From assembly GCA_964570895.1 (NCBI GenBank), contig CAZMZD010000015.1:1-37018 (forward strand): DNA of 37,018 nt. The letters run 5' to 3'. This document shows, in pieces, positions 1 through 7,944 of the stretch. Within the stretch, counting starts at the first letter, position 1. The number at the start of each line of letters is the position of its first letter. This DNA comes from RGIG1918 sp964570895 (lineage in GTDB: Bacteria > Cyanobacteriota > Vampirovibrionia > Gastranaerophilales > Gastranaerophilaceae). A program made the translations under genes and the position numbers. The notes below the pieces were generated by a model, which ran no database searches, was not told where the DNA came from, and saw nothing but the letters and a program-made list of their open reading frames with translations.

Positions 1-39
1 TTAGCAGGGTGCCGCTTTCAGCCACTCAGCCACTTCTCC
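1..39 (-). tRNA. tRNA-Ser(GCT), 5' half only (cut by window edge)
   Basis: Read on the minus strand, the sequence begins GGAGAAGTGGCTGAGTGG at 39 and runs through a serine-type D-arm into the anticodon stem. The anticodon GCT lies at 5..3 (plus-strand agc). The long variable arm and 3' half fall outside the window. The 5' end is placed at 39 because that base begins the acceptor strand. Serine identity rests on the GCT anticodon and the class II-like D-arm. Confidence 0.85.
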
Positions 40-72
40 ACATGTAAAGATGACCGTATTGCCTACATATAA

Positions 73-101
73 AGAATATTAGAAATTTTGGGTCATGTCA
101 A
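73..101 (-). promoter_or_regulatory. sigma-70 type promoter of tRNA-Ser
   Basis: On the minus strand there is a perfect -35 box TTGACA (101..96), a 17-bp spacer, and a -10-like TATTCT (78..73). The tRNA-Ser 5' end lies about 34 bp downstream. Seen in sequence; promoter activity is inferred. Confidence 0.6.
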
Positions 102-271
102 CTTTTATTTTTGAATTTTACACAAAAACAAAAACAAATTGCGGAAGAATAAAAATAAATTGCGCAAAAATAAAAAAGAGAAAATGCGCAAAAAATATTT
201 TTTACGCGTTTTAAGTTAATACTTGTTGTAACACTGTACATTTGTTAAAATTGGAACATAGGGCGTTAAAA

Positions 272-508
272 ATGAAAGTAAATGCAATTAGAAATTTGAA
301 TTTGAGCAAAGTGAAAAAGCATTCAGGGGTTAGCTTTGCACGCGCAGCACAATCTAAAGTTTCGCCTGATGTTGCAAAATCTGAAACAAAAAAATCGAGT
401 TATATCCCAAGAATGCTGTTGGTTATGGGAATAGGGGTTGCCATTTTGCTTGCTACAAACAAAGTCTTTAAAACCAAAACTGCTCCTTTCAGCTATCTTT
501 GGAAATAG
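272..508 (+). CDS. small single-pass membrane protein, function unknown
   Basis: The 78-residue product is basic at the N-terminus (MKVNAIRNLNLSKVKK), then has a polar stretch and one hydrophobic segment around residues 47-63 (MLLVMGIGVAILLA). It ends in a short basic/aromatic tail. I prefer the ATG at 272 over an upstream TTG at 242 because the TTG start would add an undistinguished ten residues; neither start has a strong Shine-Dalgarno. No family is recognised. The N-terminal pattern of M-K/R-V/I followed by an Asn-rich stretch and a Ser-Phe pair recalls the 109-residue protein at 24751-25080. A perfect palindrome (522-535) follows the stop. Being a real gene is likely but not certain. Confidence 0.5.
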   Translation: MKVNAIRNLNLSKVKKHSGVSFARAAQSKVSPDVAKSETKKSSYIPRMLLVMGIGVAILLATNKVFKTKTAPFSYLWK

Positions 509-552
509 CTGCATACTGTATAAATTGCGCAATTTGAAGATGATGTCAGGCC

Positions 553-580
553 AAAAAGCAAATTTTAAAGCTTAATTTGC
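553..580 (-). terminator. intrinsic terminator of the manC/YgjP operon
   Basis: On the minus strand a 7-bp stem (GCAAATT at 580..574 with AATTTGC at 564..558) is followed by a run of five T (557..553). The stop codon of the YgjP-like gene lies inside the hairpin, so termination and translation end coincide. Confidence 0.6.
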
Positions 581-1128
581 TTTAATTCCTTGCGCCTTGC
601 TTTTGTATCCGGCATATATTTTTCCATTAAATTCCAAAATTTTTCACTATGGTTTTTAATTTTTGTGTGGCACAGTTCATGTAAAATAACATATTCGCGC
701 AAATGTTTTGGAACGCGCGCAAGTTCAATGTTGAGATTTATATTGTTAATATAAGAACAGCTCCCCCAACGCCTTTTAGCGCTAGACATTTTCAAAGTTC
801 TATATTTAAAACCAAATTTGCCTGCGCAATCATCAAGTTCTTTTTGCAAAATTTCGCGCGCTTGTTTTCTTAGATCGCCCACTTCTTTTTTTGTGCGTTC
901 CTCTTCTCTAAAATGCGCATGTGCCCAATATAGGTTGCTTAGTGCAAATTCTCGCGCTAATTTAAAGCTTGAATATTTTGGCACAGTCACCAAAATTTCG
1001 CCTTCTTTTGCGCTCATTTTAAGGTTTTTTGACATATGATGTTTTTGAAACTTAAAATGAATGCCGTCAATTATTTCTGTTTTTACGGTGTTTTTTGGTA
1101 CGTGTTTTTTAAAAAAACTAAAAAACAT
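565..1128 (-). CDS. YgjP-like (M48/DUF45, SprT-fold) zinc metallopeptidase
   Basis: The 187-residue protein carries the zinc-protease signature HELCH at residues 150-154, with a further histidine at 160 (HELCHTKIKNH). An RRWGSCS block lies at 120-125; this block is typical of the YgjP/DUF45 family. H150, H154 and H160 are the expected zinc ligands and E151 the catalytic base. No signal peptide is evident, so a cytoplasmic location is inferred. The substrate is unknown for this family. The start ATG at 1128 overlaps the TAA stop of manC (TAATG arrangement), which indicates translational coupling. The genes share a transcript but no obvious pathway. Confidence 0.85.
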   Translation of the reverse strand: MFFSFFKKHVPKNTVKTEIIDGIHFKFQKHHMSKNLKMSAKEGEILVTVPKYSSFKLAREFALSNLYWAHAHFREEERTKKEVGDLRKQAREILQKELDDCAGKFGFKYRTLKMSSAKRRWGSCSYINNINLNIELARVPKHLREYVILHELCHTKIKNHSEKFWNLMEKYMPDTKARRKELKQIKL

Positions 1129-2522
1129 TAAGCTTTAACCCTGCCGTAGATGTCTTTATATCTGATAATGTCTTCTTCGACGAGCTTATCGCCTTTTTGA
1201 ACTTCGATAATTTTTAATTCTTCGTTATATGGGTTTGCAAGCGAGTGTTTTGCTTTGACAGGGATATCTATGCTTGATCCCGGTTTTAACATAAATGTTT
1301 TGTCTTCAAGAGTCACTCTTGCAACGCCGGATAGCACAACCCAATGTTCACTTCTAAAATTATGAGATTGCAAACTCAATTGAGCTTTTTTGCTCACGCA
1401 AATCATTTTTGTAAGATAGCCTTCACCTTGATTTAAAACAGTATAATATCCCCAAGGGCGGTAAACTGTTGTGTGCACAAGATGAGTTTCATCTTTAACT
1501 TCTTTTAATTTTTCGTAAATCTTTTTTACATCTTGAGCTTGGTCTTTTTTGCAAGCAAGAATAGCGTCTGCCGTTTCAACAATAATTGTGTCTTCAAGCC
1601 CAATTCCTGTCACAAGCCTGTTAGAGCCAAAGAATAAAGAATTTTTGCAATCAATTGTTTCAATGTGCCCAATTTTCACATTTCCTTCTTCATCTTTTTT
1701 ATCAATTTCATAGATGGCATCCCATGAGCCGAGGTCGTTCCAATCGGACATTAATGGAACCATTTTAATATTTTTGGCATGTTCCATAATTGCATAATCA
1801 ACTGAAATTGATGGCATTTTTTCAAATGGAATGTATGGAATTTCAGAGTTTTCTCTAAAATCAAATTTTTCAAGCAACGCGTCAATATCTTTGGCATGTT
1901 CTTTGAGCGCTTCAAGGTATGTACTCATTTTGAACATGAAAATTCCTGCATTCCAGAAGTAGTTTCCTGCTTCATAATATTCTTTTGCAACTTCTTCGTT
2001 AGGCTTTTCTTTGAAATTGCATACATCATACCCGCCATCAGGTTCTTTTTCACCTGCTTTAATGTAGCCATAGCCGGTGTGAGGAGAGGTTGGCTTTATG
2101 CCAAAAGTCACAATATAGCCATCACGAGCATATTTTTCACCTATTTCAACAGTTTTTTTAAATGCTTCCGTGTCTTTAATTAAGTGGTCAGAAGGCATAA
2201 CAAGAACAACATCGTCTTCAAAATTTTGAAGTAAATATTTAACGCAAACACTGATTGCAGGAGCGGTGTTTTTTGCAGCAGGTTCAGCTAAGATTTTAAC
2301 ATCTTGAGAAAATGCTTGAAGCTGCGTGCGCACGCTTGATTCGTGTTTTTTGTTTGTAATGCTTACGATGTTGTCATAAGACATTAATTCGCCAAGTCTT
2401 AAAAAAGTGTCTTCTAAAAGACTTGTTTTGGAGTTTATTCTTAACAGTTGTTTAGGATAAAGATCTCTTGAAAGTGGCCATAACCTTGAGCCTGAACCGC
2501 CTGCTAAAATAATTCCAAACAT
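1128..2522 (-). CDS. manC: mannose-1-phosphate guanylyltransferase / mannose-6-phosphate isomerase (bifunctional type)
   Basis: This 464-residue protein matches the usual length of the AlgA/CpsB/ManC family. The nucleotidyltransferase signature GGSGSRLWPLSRDLYPKQ sits at residues 8-25 and the FKEKPN motif follows mid-domain. The C-terminal third is a cupin-type isomerase domain (QSHNFRSEHWVVLSG, then HSLANP). It makes GDP-mannose from mannose-1-phosphate and GTP, and the C-terminal domain is expected to interconvert fructose-6-P and mannose-6-P. GDP-mannose feeds surface polysaccharide or glycoprotein synthesis. A good Shine-Dalgarno (AGAGG, 7 nt from ATG) supports the start. No other polysaccharide genes are adjacent. 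Confidence 0.93.
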   Translation of the reverse strand: MFGIILAGGSGSRLWPLSRDLYPKQLLRINSKTSLLEDTFLRLGELMSYDNIVSITNKKHESSVRTQLQAFSQDVKILAEPAAKNTAPAISVCVKYLLQNFEDDVVLVMPSDHLIKDTEAFKKTVEIGEKYARDGYIVTFGIKPTSPHTGYGYIKAGEKEPDGGYDVCNFKEKPNEEVAKEYYEAGNYFWNAGIFMFKMSTYLEALKEHAKDIDALLEKFDFRENSEIPYIPFEKMPSISVDYAIMEHAKNIKMVPLMSDWNDLGSWDAIYEIDKKDEEGNVKIGHIETIDCKNSLFFGSNRLVTGIGLEDTIIVETADAILACKKDQAQDVKKIYEKLKEVKDETHLVHTTVYRPWGYYTVLNQGEGYLTKMICVSKKAQLSLQSHNFRSEHWVVLSGVARVTLEDKTFMLKPGSSIDIPVKAKHSLANPYNEELKIIEVQKGDKLVEEDIIRYKDIYGRVKA

Positions 2523-2620
2523 ATAATTACCTCTTAACCCTAATATACTAATTTATATTAACAAAAATTGCTTTTTTAAGCAAGAAAAAGGAAGGCGACG
2601 CAAAAAATAAACTTGTTACA

Positions 2621-2650
2621 TTATGACAAAAAATAATTTATAAGTATAAT
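2621..2650 (+). promoter_or_regulatory. candidate promoter of flhA
   Basis: TTATGA (2621-2626), an 18-bp spacer, and a perfect TATAAT (2645-2650) precede flhA by about 29 bp. A GGGG Shine-Dalgarno-like run (2661-2664) follows. The -35 is weak. No sigma-28 box is visible here. Confidence 0.4.
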
Positions 2651-2678
2651 TAAATATAAAGGGGATTTACTTAAAAAG

Positions 2679-4772
2679 ATGGCAAGTGATTCTGTCGCAG
2701 GAAAAGGTTTAAGCGCACTAAGTGAAATAGGCTTAGCACTATTTGTTATAGTGCTTATTCTCATCTTGATTATCGAAATGCCGCCTGCTGTCATAAACTT
2801 ATCAATCAGTTTTAACATCACTTTGGGTATTGTCCTCTTGATGATTTCCCTTTATATTAAAAAACCCCTTGAATTAAGTTCATTCCCTTCGATTATTCTT
2901 GTCGGCACGATGTTTAGGCTAGTGCTTTCAATTGCTTCCACTCGTCTTATTTTGTCAAAAGGCGAAGCCGGCGAAGTTATTGACGCATTCGCTAATTTCG
3001 TGACGGGTGGAAATATGGTTGTTGGTGGCGTAATTTTCGTCATCATTACAATTGTGCAATTTATGGTTATCACTAAAGGTTCTGAACGTATCGCTGAAGT
3101 TTCCGCACGTTTTGCCTTAGACGCCATGCCTGGTAAGCAAATGACAATCGACGCCGATTTCAACGCAGGGCTTATTTCTCCTGAAGAAGCGGTGAAAAGA
3201 AGAGAAGACCTGCAACGCGAAAGTGCCCTTTTTGGTTCTATGGACGGTGCCATGAAGTTTGTTAAAGGGGACACGATTGCAGGTATTATCATTGTTGTTG
3301 TTAACATTGTCGGCGGCTTGGCGATTGGGATGGGTATGCAAGGTATGCCTGCCGCTGAAGCTGTCCAAAAATATACGATGTTAACAATTGGTGACGGTCT
3401 TTCATCTCAATTGCCTTCTCTTTTGATGGCGGTTTCATCAGGTATCGTGATGACCCGTTCGTCTGCGGCGAGCGATTCTTTAGGGCTTGACCTTGCTTCT
3501 CAATTGCTTGCAAAACCTCAAAGTTTGCTTTTTGCTTGCGGTTTCTTATTTATGATTGCAATAACAAGCAGTTTTACAGGGCTTCCTTGGTGGCCATTCA
3601 CTTTGTTTATTATTTTGATTGCAGGCGCTGCTCTTACCATGGCAGTTAATCAAGATGTTCAAGCGCAACTTGGTCAATTAGACGCGGTTAAACAAAATAT
3701 GCAAGACCTTGTTAACCCTAATAAAATGTATGAAAGGTTGGGTGTTGACGTGCTCAGCTTGCAAGTTGGAAGCGGTTTGCTTGTGATTGCAGACCCAGAC
3801 CAAGACGGTCAACTTCTTGCAAAAATCGCAGCACTTCGCCAAAGGGTGACAGACGAGCTTGGCTATATCATTCCAAATATAAGAATTATGGACTCTTCCG
3901 CAATTGAGCCTAATGAATATTTAATTTCAATCAGAGGAAACAACGTTTCATCAGGTTTTGTGTACCCCGGAAAACTTATGGTTATTGCGGAACAATGGGA
4001 AGCGCTTGGAAAGAAAGTTCCGCCGGATTCAATCACTGCGCTCGACCCAACATATCAAACTCAAGCGTATTGGATTAACCCAAACGATGTTGGCCCTGAT
4101 GATAAAATTACAGCAGTGGATAGTGTTGACGTAATTGTTACTCACTTGCAAGATTGCGTGCGCAAATATGTAGATGAAGTTATGACAAAGACAGACGTCT
4201 TGAAACTTATGGAACTTGTTAAATCTCAAGACCCAACCCTTGTTAATGACCTTGTGCCAACCATTATTTCAACTTCAGACTTGAGAAAAATCTTTGTAAA
4301 CTTAATCCGTGAAAAAGTTTCAATAAAAGACATTATCTTTATATTTGAAAGATTGTGTGACTATGCAAGATTTTCAAAAGAGCCTGATATCCTCTCCGAA
4401 AGGTTAAGAGCGGCTCTTGGGCGCCAAATCTGCCTTGCAAACTGCACTCCTGACAAGGTTTTATATGCAGTCACACTTTCGAGCGAATGGGAAAAAACGC
4501 TTGACGATTCTTGCCAAAGAACGGAACTTGGAACTATGTTCCTCTTGAACCCAATGCAAGTTCAAGATCTGATTGAAACAACTGCAAACACGCTTATTAA
4601 ATCGCATTATAGCGTTGGGCGCCAACCTGTTATTTTGTGTTCGCCAAGAATTAGGCTTCCGCTTTATCAAATGCTTGAAAGGCATATTCCAACAGTTGTT
4701 GTTGTGTCGTACTCTGAACTTATAACAGATATAAGAGTTGAAGCACTAGACACTATCGGCAATGATTACTAG
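2679..4772 (+). CDS. flhA: flagellar type III export apparatus protein FlhA
   Basis: The 697-residue protein has the FlhA length and layout. About seven to eight hydrophobic membrane segments lie in residues 1-330, including the conserved FHIPEP-family region around LSSFPSIILVGTMFRLVLSI. The cytoplasmic loop ARFALDAMPGKQMTIDADFN is also present. A roughly 350-residue cytoplasmic domain docks chaperone-substrate complexes. FlhA forms the export gate ring at the flagellar basal body. The ATG at 2679 is the only reasonable start, although the GGGG run lies a rather distant 14 nt upstream. The gene stands alone here: no flhB, fliR or flhF flank it, so flagellar genes are dispersed in this genome. 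The flagellin gene lies about 13 kb downstream. Confidence 0.96.
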   Translation: MASDSVAGKGLSALSEIGLALFVIVLILILIIEMPPAVINLSISFNITLGIVLLMISLYIKKPLELSSFPSIILVGTMFRLVLSIASTRLILSKGEAGEVIDAFANFVTGGNMVVGGVIFVIITIVQFMVITKGSERIAEVSARFALDAMPGKQMTIDADFNAGLISPEEAVKRREDLQRESALFGSMDGAMKFVKGDTIAGIIIVVVNIVGGLAIGMGMQGMPAAEAVQKYTMLTIGDGLSSQLPSLLMAVSSGIVMTRSSAASDSLGLDLASQLLAKPQSLLFACGFLFMIAITSSFTGLPWWPFTLFIILIAGAALTMAVNQDVQAQLGQLDAVKQNMQDLVNPNKMYERLGVDVLSLQVGSGLLVIADPDQDGQLLAKIAALRQRVTDELGYIIPNIRIMDSSAIEPNEYLISIRGNNVSSGFVYPGKLMVIAEQWEALGKKVPPDSITALDPTYQTQAYWINPNDVGPDDKITAVDSVDVIVTHLQDCVRKYVDEVMTKTDVLKLMELVKSQDPTLVNDLVPTIISTSDLRKIFVNLIREKVSIKDIIFIFERLCDYARFSKEPDILSERLRAALGRQICLANCTPDKVLYAVTLSSEWEKTLDDSCQRTELGTMFLLNPMQVQDLIETTANTLIKSHYSVGRQPVILCSPRIRLPLYQMLERHIPTVVVVSYSELITDIRVEALDTIGNDY

Positions 4773-4782
4773 CGCGAGCGAA

Positions 4783-4816
4783 GGTTTTTCTCTAGCGCGA
4801 CGCGCTTAGAAAAACC
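4783..4816 (+). terminator. strong GC-rich hairpin after flhA (possible terminator or repeat)
   Basis: GGTTTTTCT (4783-4791) pairs with AGAAAAACC (4808-4816). An inner AGCGC/GCGCT stem gives about 14 bp with a tiny loop. It is flanked by related GCGAGCGA-like words on both sides. No T-run follows, so it is not a canonical intrinsic terminator; it may instead be a dispersed hairpin repeat. Confidence 0.4.
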
Positions 4817-4852
4817 GAGCGAGTATTCAGGATGTGAGCATATGTACAGTCC

Positions 4853-5283
4853 GTAGGGTGCGTTTATACGCACCTTAATTGCGACAAAACAAGCCCGTGA
4901 ACTTGTAGGTCAGGCATTGCCTAACAAAATAAAATCCAAGCCCTTAGCTTGTAGATTGGGCATACTTGCCCAACAGTATTAAGCAGTAGGTCAGGCAGTG
5001 CCTGACAAACCAAAATTTTAGCGGCAATACAATAAACAAATGTCATCCTGAATTTATTTCAGGATCTTATAAACATTGAGGCGCAACAAATAATGTCGAG
5101 TTTTGTTAACAGGTAAGACCCTGAAACTAGTTCAGGGTGACGGTTTAATGTTATGCCGTTGGGCATACTTGCCCAACAAAATAATTTTAAAGTCTGTAGG
5201 TCAGGTATCGCCTGACAAAATAAAATCCAAGCTGCGGGTTGGGCGTAATTGCTGGGGAGTGACGTGGTGCGTATAAACGCACC
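4853..5283. repeat. mosaic of short palindromic dispersed repeats (gene-free stretch 4773-5300)
   Basis: No gene is visible here. Family A is a palindrome, core GGTGCGTTTATACGCACC, at 4857-4874 and (TATAAA centre) 5266-5283. Family B is GTAGGTCAGGC-N3-GCCTGACAAA or near variants at 4905-4926, 4986-5009 and 5196-5217. Family C is TTGGGCATACTTGCCCAA at 4966-4983 and 5159-5176. All three recur at 24.1-25.5 kb. They lie between genes, at irregular spacing, and each forms a short hairpin, like REP-type elements. Confidence 0.8.
5042..5141. mobile_element. 100-bp foldback (MITE-like) element, copy 1
   Basis: The left end GTCATCCTGAATTTATTTCA and the right end, read in reverse complement as GTCACCCTGAACTAGTTTCA, form imperfect terminal inverted repeats of about 30 bp. 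Each arm itself contains a CCTGAA/TTCAGG hairpin. The centre holds TGAGGCGCAA. It has no coding capacity. A copy of nearly the same length lies at 25216-25316 and a half copy at 24181-24258. Mobility is inferred from structure and copy number only. Confidence 0.6.
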
Positions 5284-5306
5284 CGACTGCTTAACTATAA
5301 TAATAA

Positions 5307-5438
5307 AAGAGGCGTTTCAACCTATTGTCGAAATTGCCTCTTTGATAAATGGTGGACTTGGGGACTCTGCCGAGGAAAAGTTGACTAAATGTCAAGTTTT
5401 CCGAGAGGTAAGAACCCTCGGGTGAGAATCCCGCCAAG
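5307..5438 (-). ncRNA. candidate structured small RNA downstream of tRNA-Lys, with its own terminator
   Basis: On the minus strand, 5438..5357 folds as a branched structure. The closing stem pairs CTTG with CAAG and GGGATTC (5432..5426) with GAGTCCC (5367..5361). Inside are a hairpin CCGAG/CTCGG (5421..5401) and a 12-bp hairpin (5402..5374, loop ATTTA). CCGAGG (5421..5416) can alternatively pair with CCTCGG (5375..5370), which excludes the first hairpin. One outer pair is G-U on the minus strand but C-A on the plus strand, favouring minus-strand transcription. A terminator-like stem (AAAGAGGC/GCCTCTTTT, 5346..5307) follows. The 3' part GAGTCCCCAAGTCCACCA also resembles a tRNA 3' end, so a degenerate tRNA is an alternative. 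No known RNA family is recognised. Confidence 0.4.
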
Positions 5439-5445
5439 CAATAAA

Positions 5446-5466
5446 AAAGAGGTCTTTCAACCTCGT
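5446..5466 (-). terminator. intrinsic terminator of tRNA-Lys
   Basis: On the minus strand GAGGTTGAAAGACCTC is followed by TTTTTT, only about 10 nt after the tRNA 3' end. The second hairpin at 5346..5307 shares the core AGGTTGAAA-N2-CCTCTTTT, suggesting that a tRNA-terminator unit was duplicated. Confidence 0.7.
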
Positions 5467-5475
5467 CTTTCAAAA

Positions 5476-5549
<74 letters not shown>

Positions 5550-5568
5550 TAAGATATTTGTGGGTTTT

Positions 5569-5597
5569 TATATATTTTTCTGTGTCCGTTTTGTGAA
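5569..5597 (-). promoter_or_regulatory. promoter of tRNA-Lys
   Basis: On the minus strand TTCACA (5597..5592), a 17-bp spacer and TATATA (5574..5569) lie about 20 bp before the tRNA 5' end. Both boxes are one or two changes from the sigma-70 consensus. Confidence 0.5.
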
Positions 5598-5731
5598 TGT
5601 AAACAAAAATTTCAATTAAATAATAATAAAAAATTAATAAAATTTCAAGAATTGAATTTAAGAATATTGCGCAATTGGCGAAATTCAACCTCGCATTATT
5701 TACAAAAATTTACACATTTTATATGCCCCTC

Positions 5732-5761
5732 TTGACTTTACCTTGTGTTTTTTCATAACAT
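5732..5761 (+). promoter_or_regulatory. promoter of the LysM/symporter operon
   Basis: TTGACT (5732-5737), an 18-bp spacer and TAACAT (5756-5761) precede the LysM gene start by 28 bp. A Shine-Dalgarno (AGAGG) lies in the short leader. Confidence 0.5.
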
Positions 5762-5788
5762 GTAGTATCGTGCAAAAGAAGAGGTAAA

Positions 5789-6331
5789 ATGATAAGTAAT
5801 ACTTTGCGCCGAAGTTGTTTATCGAAAGAGAGAATGGAAGCGATTGAAAGGTCTAGGATAATTAATATGGATATGAACGACATACCACAATATAGGCAAC
5901 AAGAGTCTAAAAACACTGATTTAGACGCTTTGTATAACAGTATTGAAAGAGGCTTAAAAAGACAGCCTACAAAGAAAACTCCTGCGGTATATTTGACAAT
6001 CGGCTTTTTTGCGGGTGCAATTTTTATGTTGATTATGATGGGCATAATCAGCCTTGGAACAATCGGAACAAAAAGTGCGCGCATTCCTGAAGCTCAAAAA
6101 GTTGCAGTTGCACCAAGTGAAGATGTGCAAGTTGCAGATTCTGAACCAACAGGGCTTGCAGAAGAAAAATATACAATCAAAGCAGGCGACACTTTGGACA
6201 AAATAGCTTTAAGATTTTATGGAAAATACGACAGCAAGAAAATTGAACAAATCCAAAAAATCAATAACATAACAAACCCTGCTGCAATTCAAATTGGTCA
6301 AGTTATTATAATTCCGCTTGCAGGTCAATAA
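5789..6331 (+). CDS. single-pass membrane protein with C-terminal LysM domain
   Basis: The 180-residue protein has a polar 65-residue N-terminal part and one transmembrane helix at about 66-91 (VYLTIGFFAGAIFMLIMMGI). A linker follows, then a LysM domain at about 127-178 that begins KYTIKAGDTLDKIALRFYG and ends GQVIIIPL. LysM binds N-acetylglucosamine-containing glycans such as peptidoglycan. The N-terminus is therefore predicted cytoplasmic and the LysM periplasmic, anchoring the protein to the wall. The start is supported by AGAGG five nt upstream. A 12-nt gap to the symporter gene suggests an operon, without an obvious functional link. The specific role is unknown. Confidence 0.8.
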   Translation: MISNTLRRSCLSKERMEAIERSRIINMDMNDIPQYRQQESKNTDLDALYNSIERGLKRQPTKKTPAVYLTIGFFAGAIFMLIMMGIISLGTIGTKSARIPEAQKVAVAPSEDVQVADSEPTGLAEEKYTIKAGDTLDKIALRFYGKYDSKKIEQIQKINNITNPAAIQIGQVIIIPLAGQ

Positions 6332-6343
6332 TAAGGTATTTTA

Positions 6344-7852
6344 ATGAATTTTTTAAAAACACGATTTTTGACTTTGCTTGCTGTTTTCCAATTAACGATT
6401 ATGCAAGCAGGGGCAACAACTTTGGATAAAAAAATCGACGCGGTTTTTGCGCCGTTTTCAGACGCTTTTTCAAAAGTTGCGTTCACTTCGATTAACCTTT
6501 TTGACGTGCAAGTTCCTGTTTTAATTTTGCTTTTAATTGTTGCAAGCGTTGTGTTCACGGTATACCTCGGCTTCATTAATATCTGGGGTTTTAAATACGC
6601 GTTTCAGCAGCTAACAAAAAATAAAGGCGGAGATGACAAATGTGGCGAAGTTTCTTCTCTTCAAGCTCTTTCAACTGCGCTTTCAGGAACAATAGGTCTT
6701 GGCAGTATTGCAGGCGTTGCGATTGCAATTTCGCTTGGCGGCCCCGGGGCTATGTTTTGGATGTTTTGCGGGGCGTTTTTTGGCATGGCGTCAAAATTTT
6801 GCGAATGCACCCTTGCAGTTAAATACAGAAGATTTAACGACGATGGCACGGTCTCAGGTGGCCCGATGTTTTATATTGCTCATGGGCTCACAAGAAAAGG
6901 TATGAGGCCTCTTGGGCAGTTTTTAGCACTATTTTTTGCACTAATGTGCATACCTGCCTCGCTTGGTGGCGGGAATATGTTGCAGGTTAATCAGGCAACA
7001 AATCAAATTATAAATATAACAGGCGGTGAAAATAGTTTCTTTTATAGTAATAGCTGGGTTTGCGGGCTGATTATTGCTACATTTATTGGGCTTACAATTA
7101 TTGGCGGAATTAAAAGTATTTCAAAAGTCGCTTCAAAAGTAATTCCTCTTATGTGTGGATTATATGTTTTTATTTCGTTCTTTATAATTTTTACTCACTT
7201 CACGCAAATTCCTGAAGTGTTTGCGACGATAATGAGAGAAGCTTTTATGCCAAATTCCGTTGCAGGCGGGGTTATCGGGTGTATTATTATCGGTATGCGC
7301 CGCTCTATTCAGTCTAACGAAGCAGGTGCCGGCTCTGCCCCGATTGCATACGCTGCAACAAAAACAAAAGAGCCTGTTTCGCAAGGGTTTATATCTCTTT
7401 TAGAACCGTTTTTCACAATTCTTGTTTGCTCGATGACCGCTTTTGTTATTATTATCACAAAAGAATATTTGAATTATAGCTCCGGAATTACAGGCATTCA
7501 GTTAACTTCCGCCGCTTTTGGAAACGCTTTTCCTTATGCGCAATATATTTTATCTTTCGTAATAATTTTATTTGCGCTCTCGACGGTTATTTCTTGGGCA
7601 TATTACGGGCAAAAAGCTTGGGGCTATATTTTTGGCGAAGGCAAAAAAAGAATAAAAGTTTTTCAAATTATATTTTGTTTTTTCACGGTTATTGGCTGTT
7701 CTATGAACCTACAAAGCGTTGTAGATTTTACAGACGCAACAATGCTTGCGATGGCATTTCCTAATTTAATCGCGCTATTTATTCTTATGCCTGAAATTAA
7801 AAGAGATTTGAAAGATTATTGCAAGCGCCACGGTGTTCAAAATCCATTATAA
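6344..7852 (+). CDS. sodium:alanine/glycine symporter (AGCS family)
   Basis: This 502-residue membrane protein has the expected AGCS length and about ten to eleven hydrophobic helices. Family signatures visible are GTIGLGSIAGVAIAISLGGP with MASKFCECTLAVKYR in the first half, and SNEAGAGSAPIAYA in the middle. It should import alanine, glycine or a related small amino acid with Na+. The first 25 residues look like a signal segment ending in QAGATT, as seen in several members. The start has AAGG seven nt upstream. It follows the LysM gene by 12 nt and is probably co-transcribed. The exact substrate cannot be read from sequence. Confidence 0.92.
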   Translation: MNFLKTRFLTLLAVFQLTIMQAGATTLDKKIDAVFAPFSDAFSKVAFTSINLFDVQVPVLILLLIVASVVFTVYLGFINIWGFKYAFQQLTKNKGGDDKCGEVSSLQALSTALSGTIGLGSIAGVAIAISLGGPGAMFWMFCGAFFGMASKFCECTLAVKYRRFNDDGTVSGGPMFYIAHGLTRKGMRPLGQFLALFFALMCIPASLGGGNMLQVNQATNQIINITGGENSFFYSNSWVCGLIIATFIGLTIIGGIKSISKVASKVIPLMCGLYVFISFFIIFTHFTQIPEVFATIMREAFMPNSVAGGVIGCIIIGMRRSIQSNEAGAGSAPIAYAATKTKEPVSQGFISLLEPFFTILVCSMTAFVIIITKEYLNYSSGITGIQLTSAAFGNAFPYAQYILSFVIILFALSTVISWAYYGQKAWGYIFGEGKKRIKVFQIIFCFFTVIGCSMNLQSVVDFTDATMLAMAFPNLIALFILMPEIKRDLKDYCKRHGVQNPL

Positions 7853-7887
7853 TTTCCCTCAATACGGTTGATTTTTCAGGATTTATT

Positions 7888-7916
7888 TTGACAAATAGAA
7901 AGACAAATTGTAATAT
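7888..7916 (+). promoter_or_regulatory. promoter of pilT
   Basis: Perfect -35 TTGACA (7888-7893), a 17-bp spacer and TAATAT (7911-7916) lie about 28 bp before the pilT start. AAGGA follows as Shine-Dalgarno. This is one of the best sigma-70-like promoters in the window. Confidence 0.65.
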
Positions 7917-7944
7917 ATTCCTGTAAACATATAAAGGAATAAAT

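Noticed and set aside
4853..5283. Possible CRISPR array
   Set aside because: Repeats belong to several families, vary in sequence, and are irregularly spaced; no uniform spacers and no cas genes.
5401..5440. Resemblance of GGTGAGAATCCCGCC to a cobalamin riboswitch segment
   Set aside because: The match is on the plus strand only, the surrounding 200-nt riboswitch is missing, and the downstream plus-strand gene is not B12-related.
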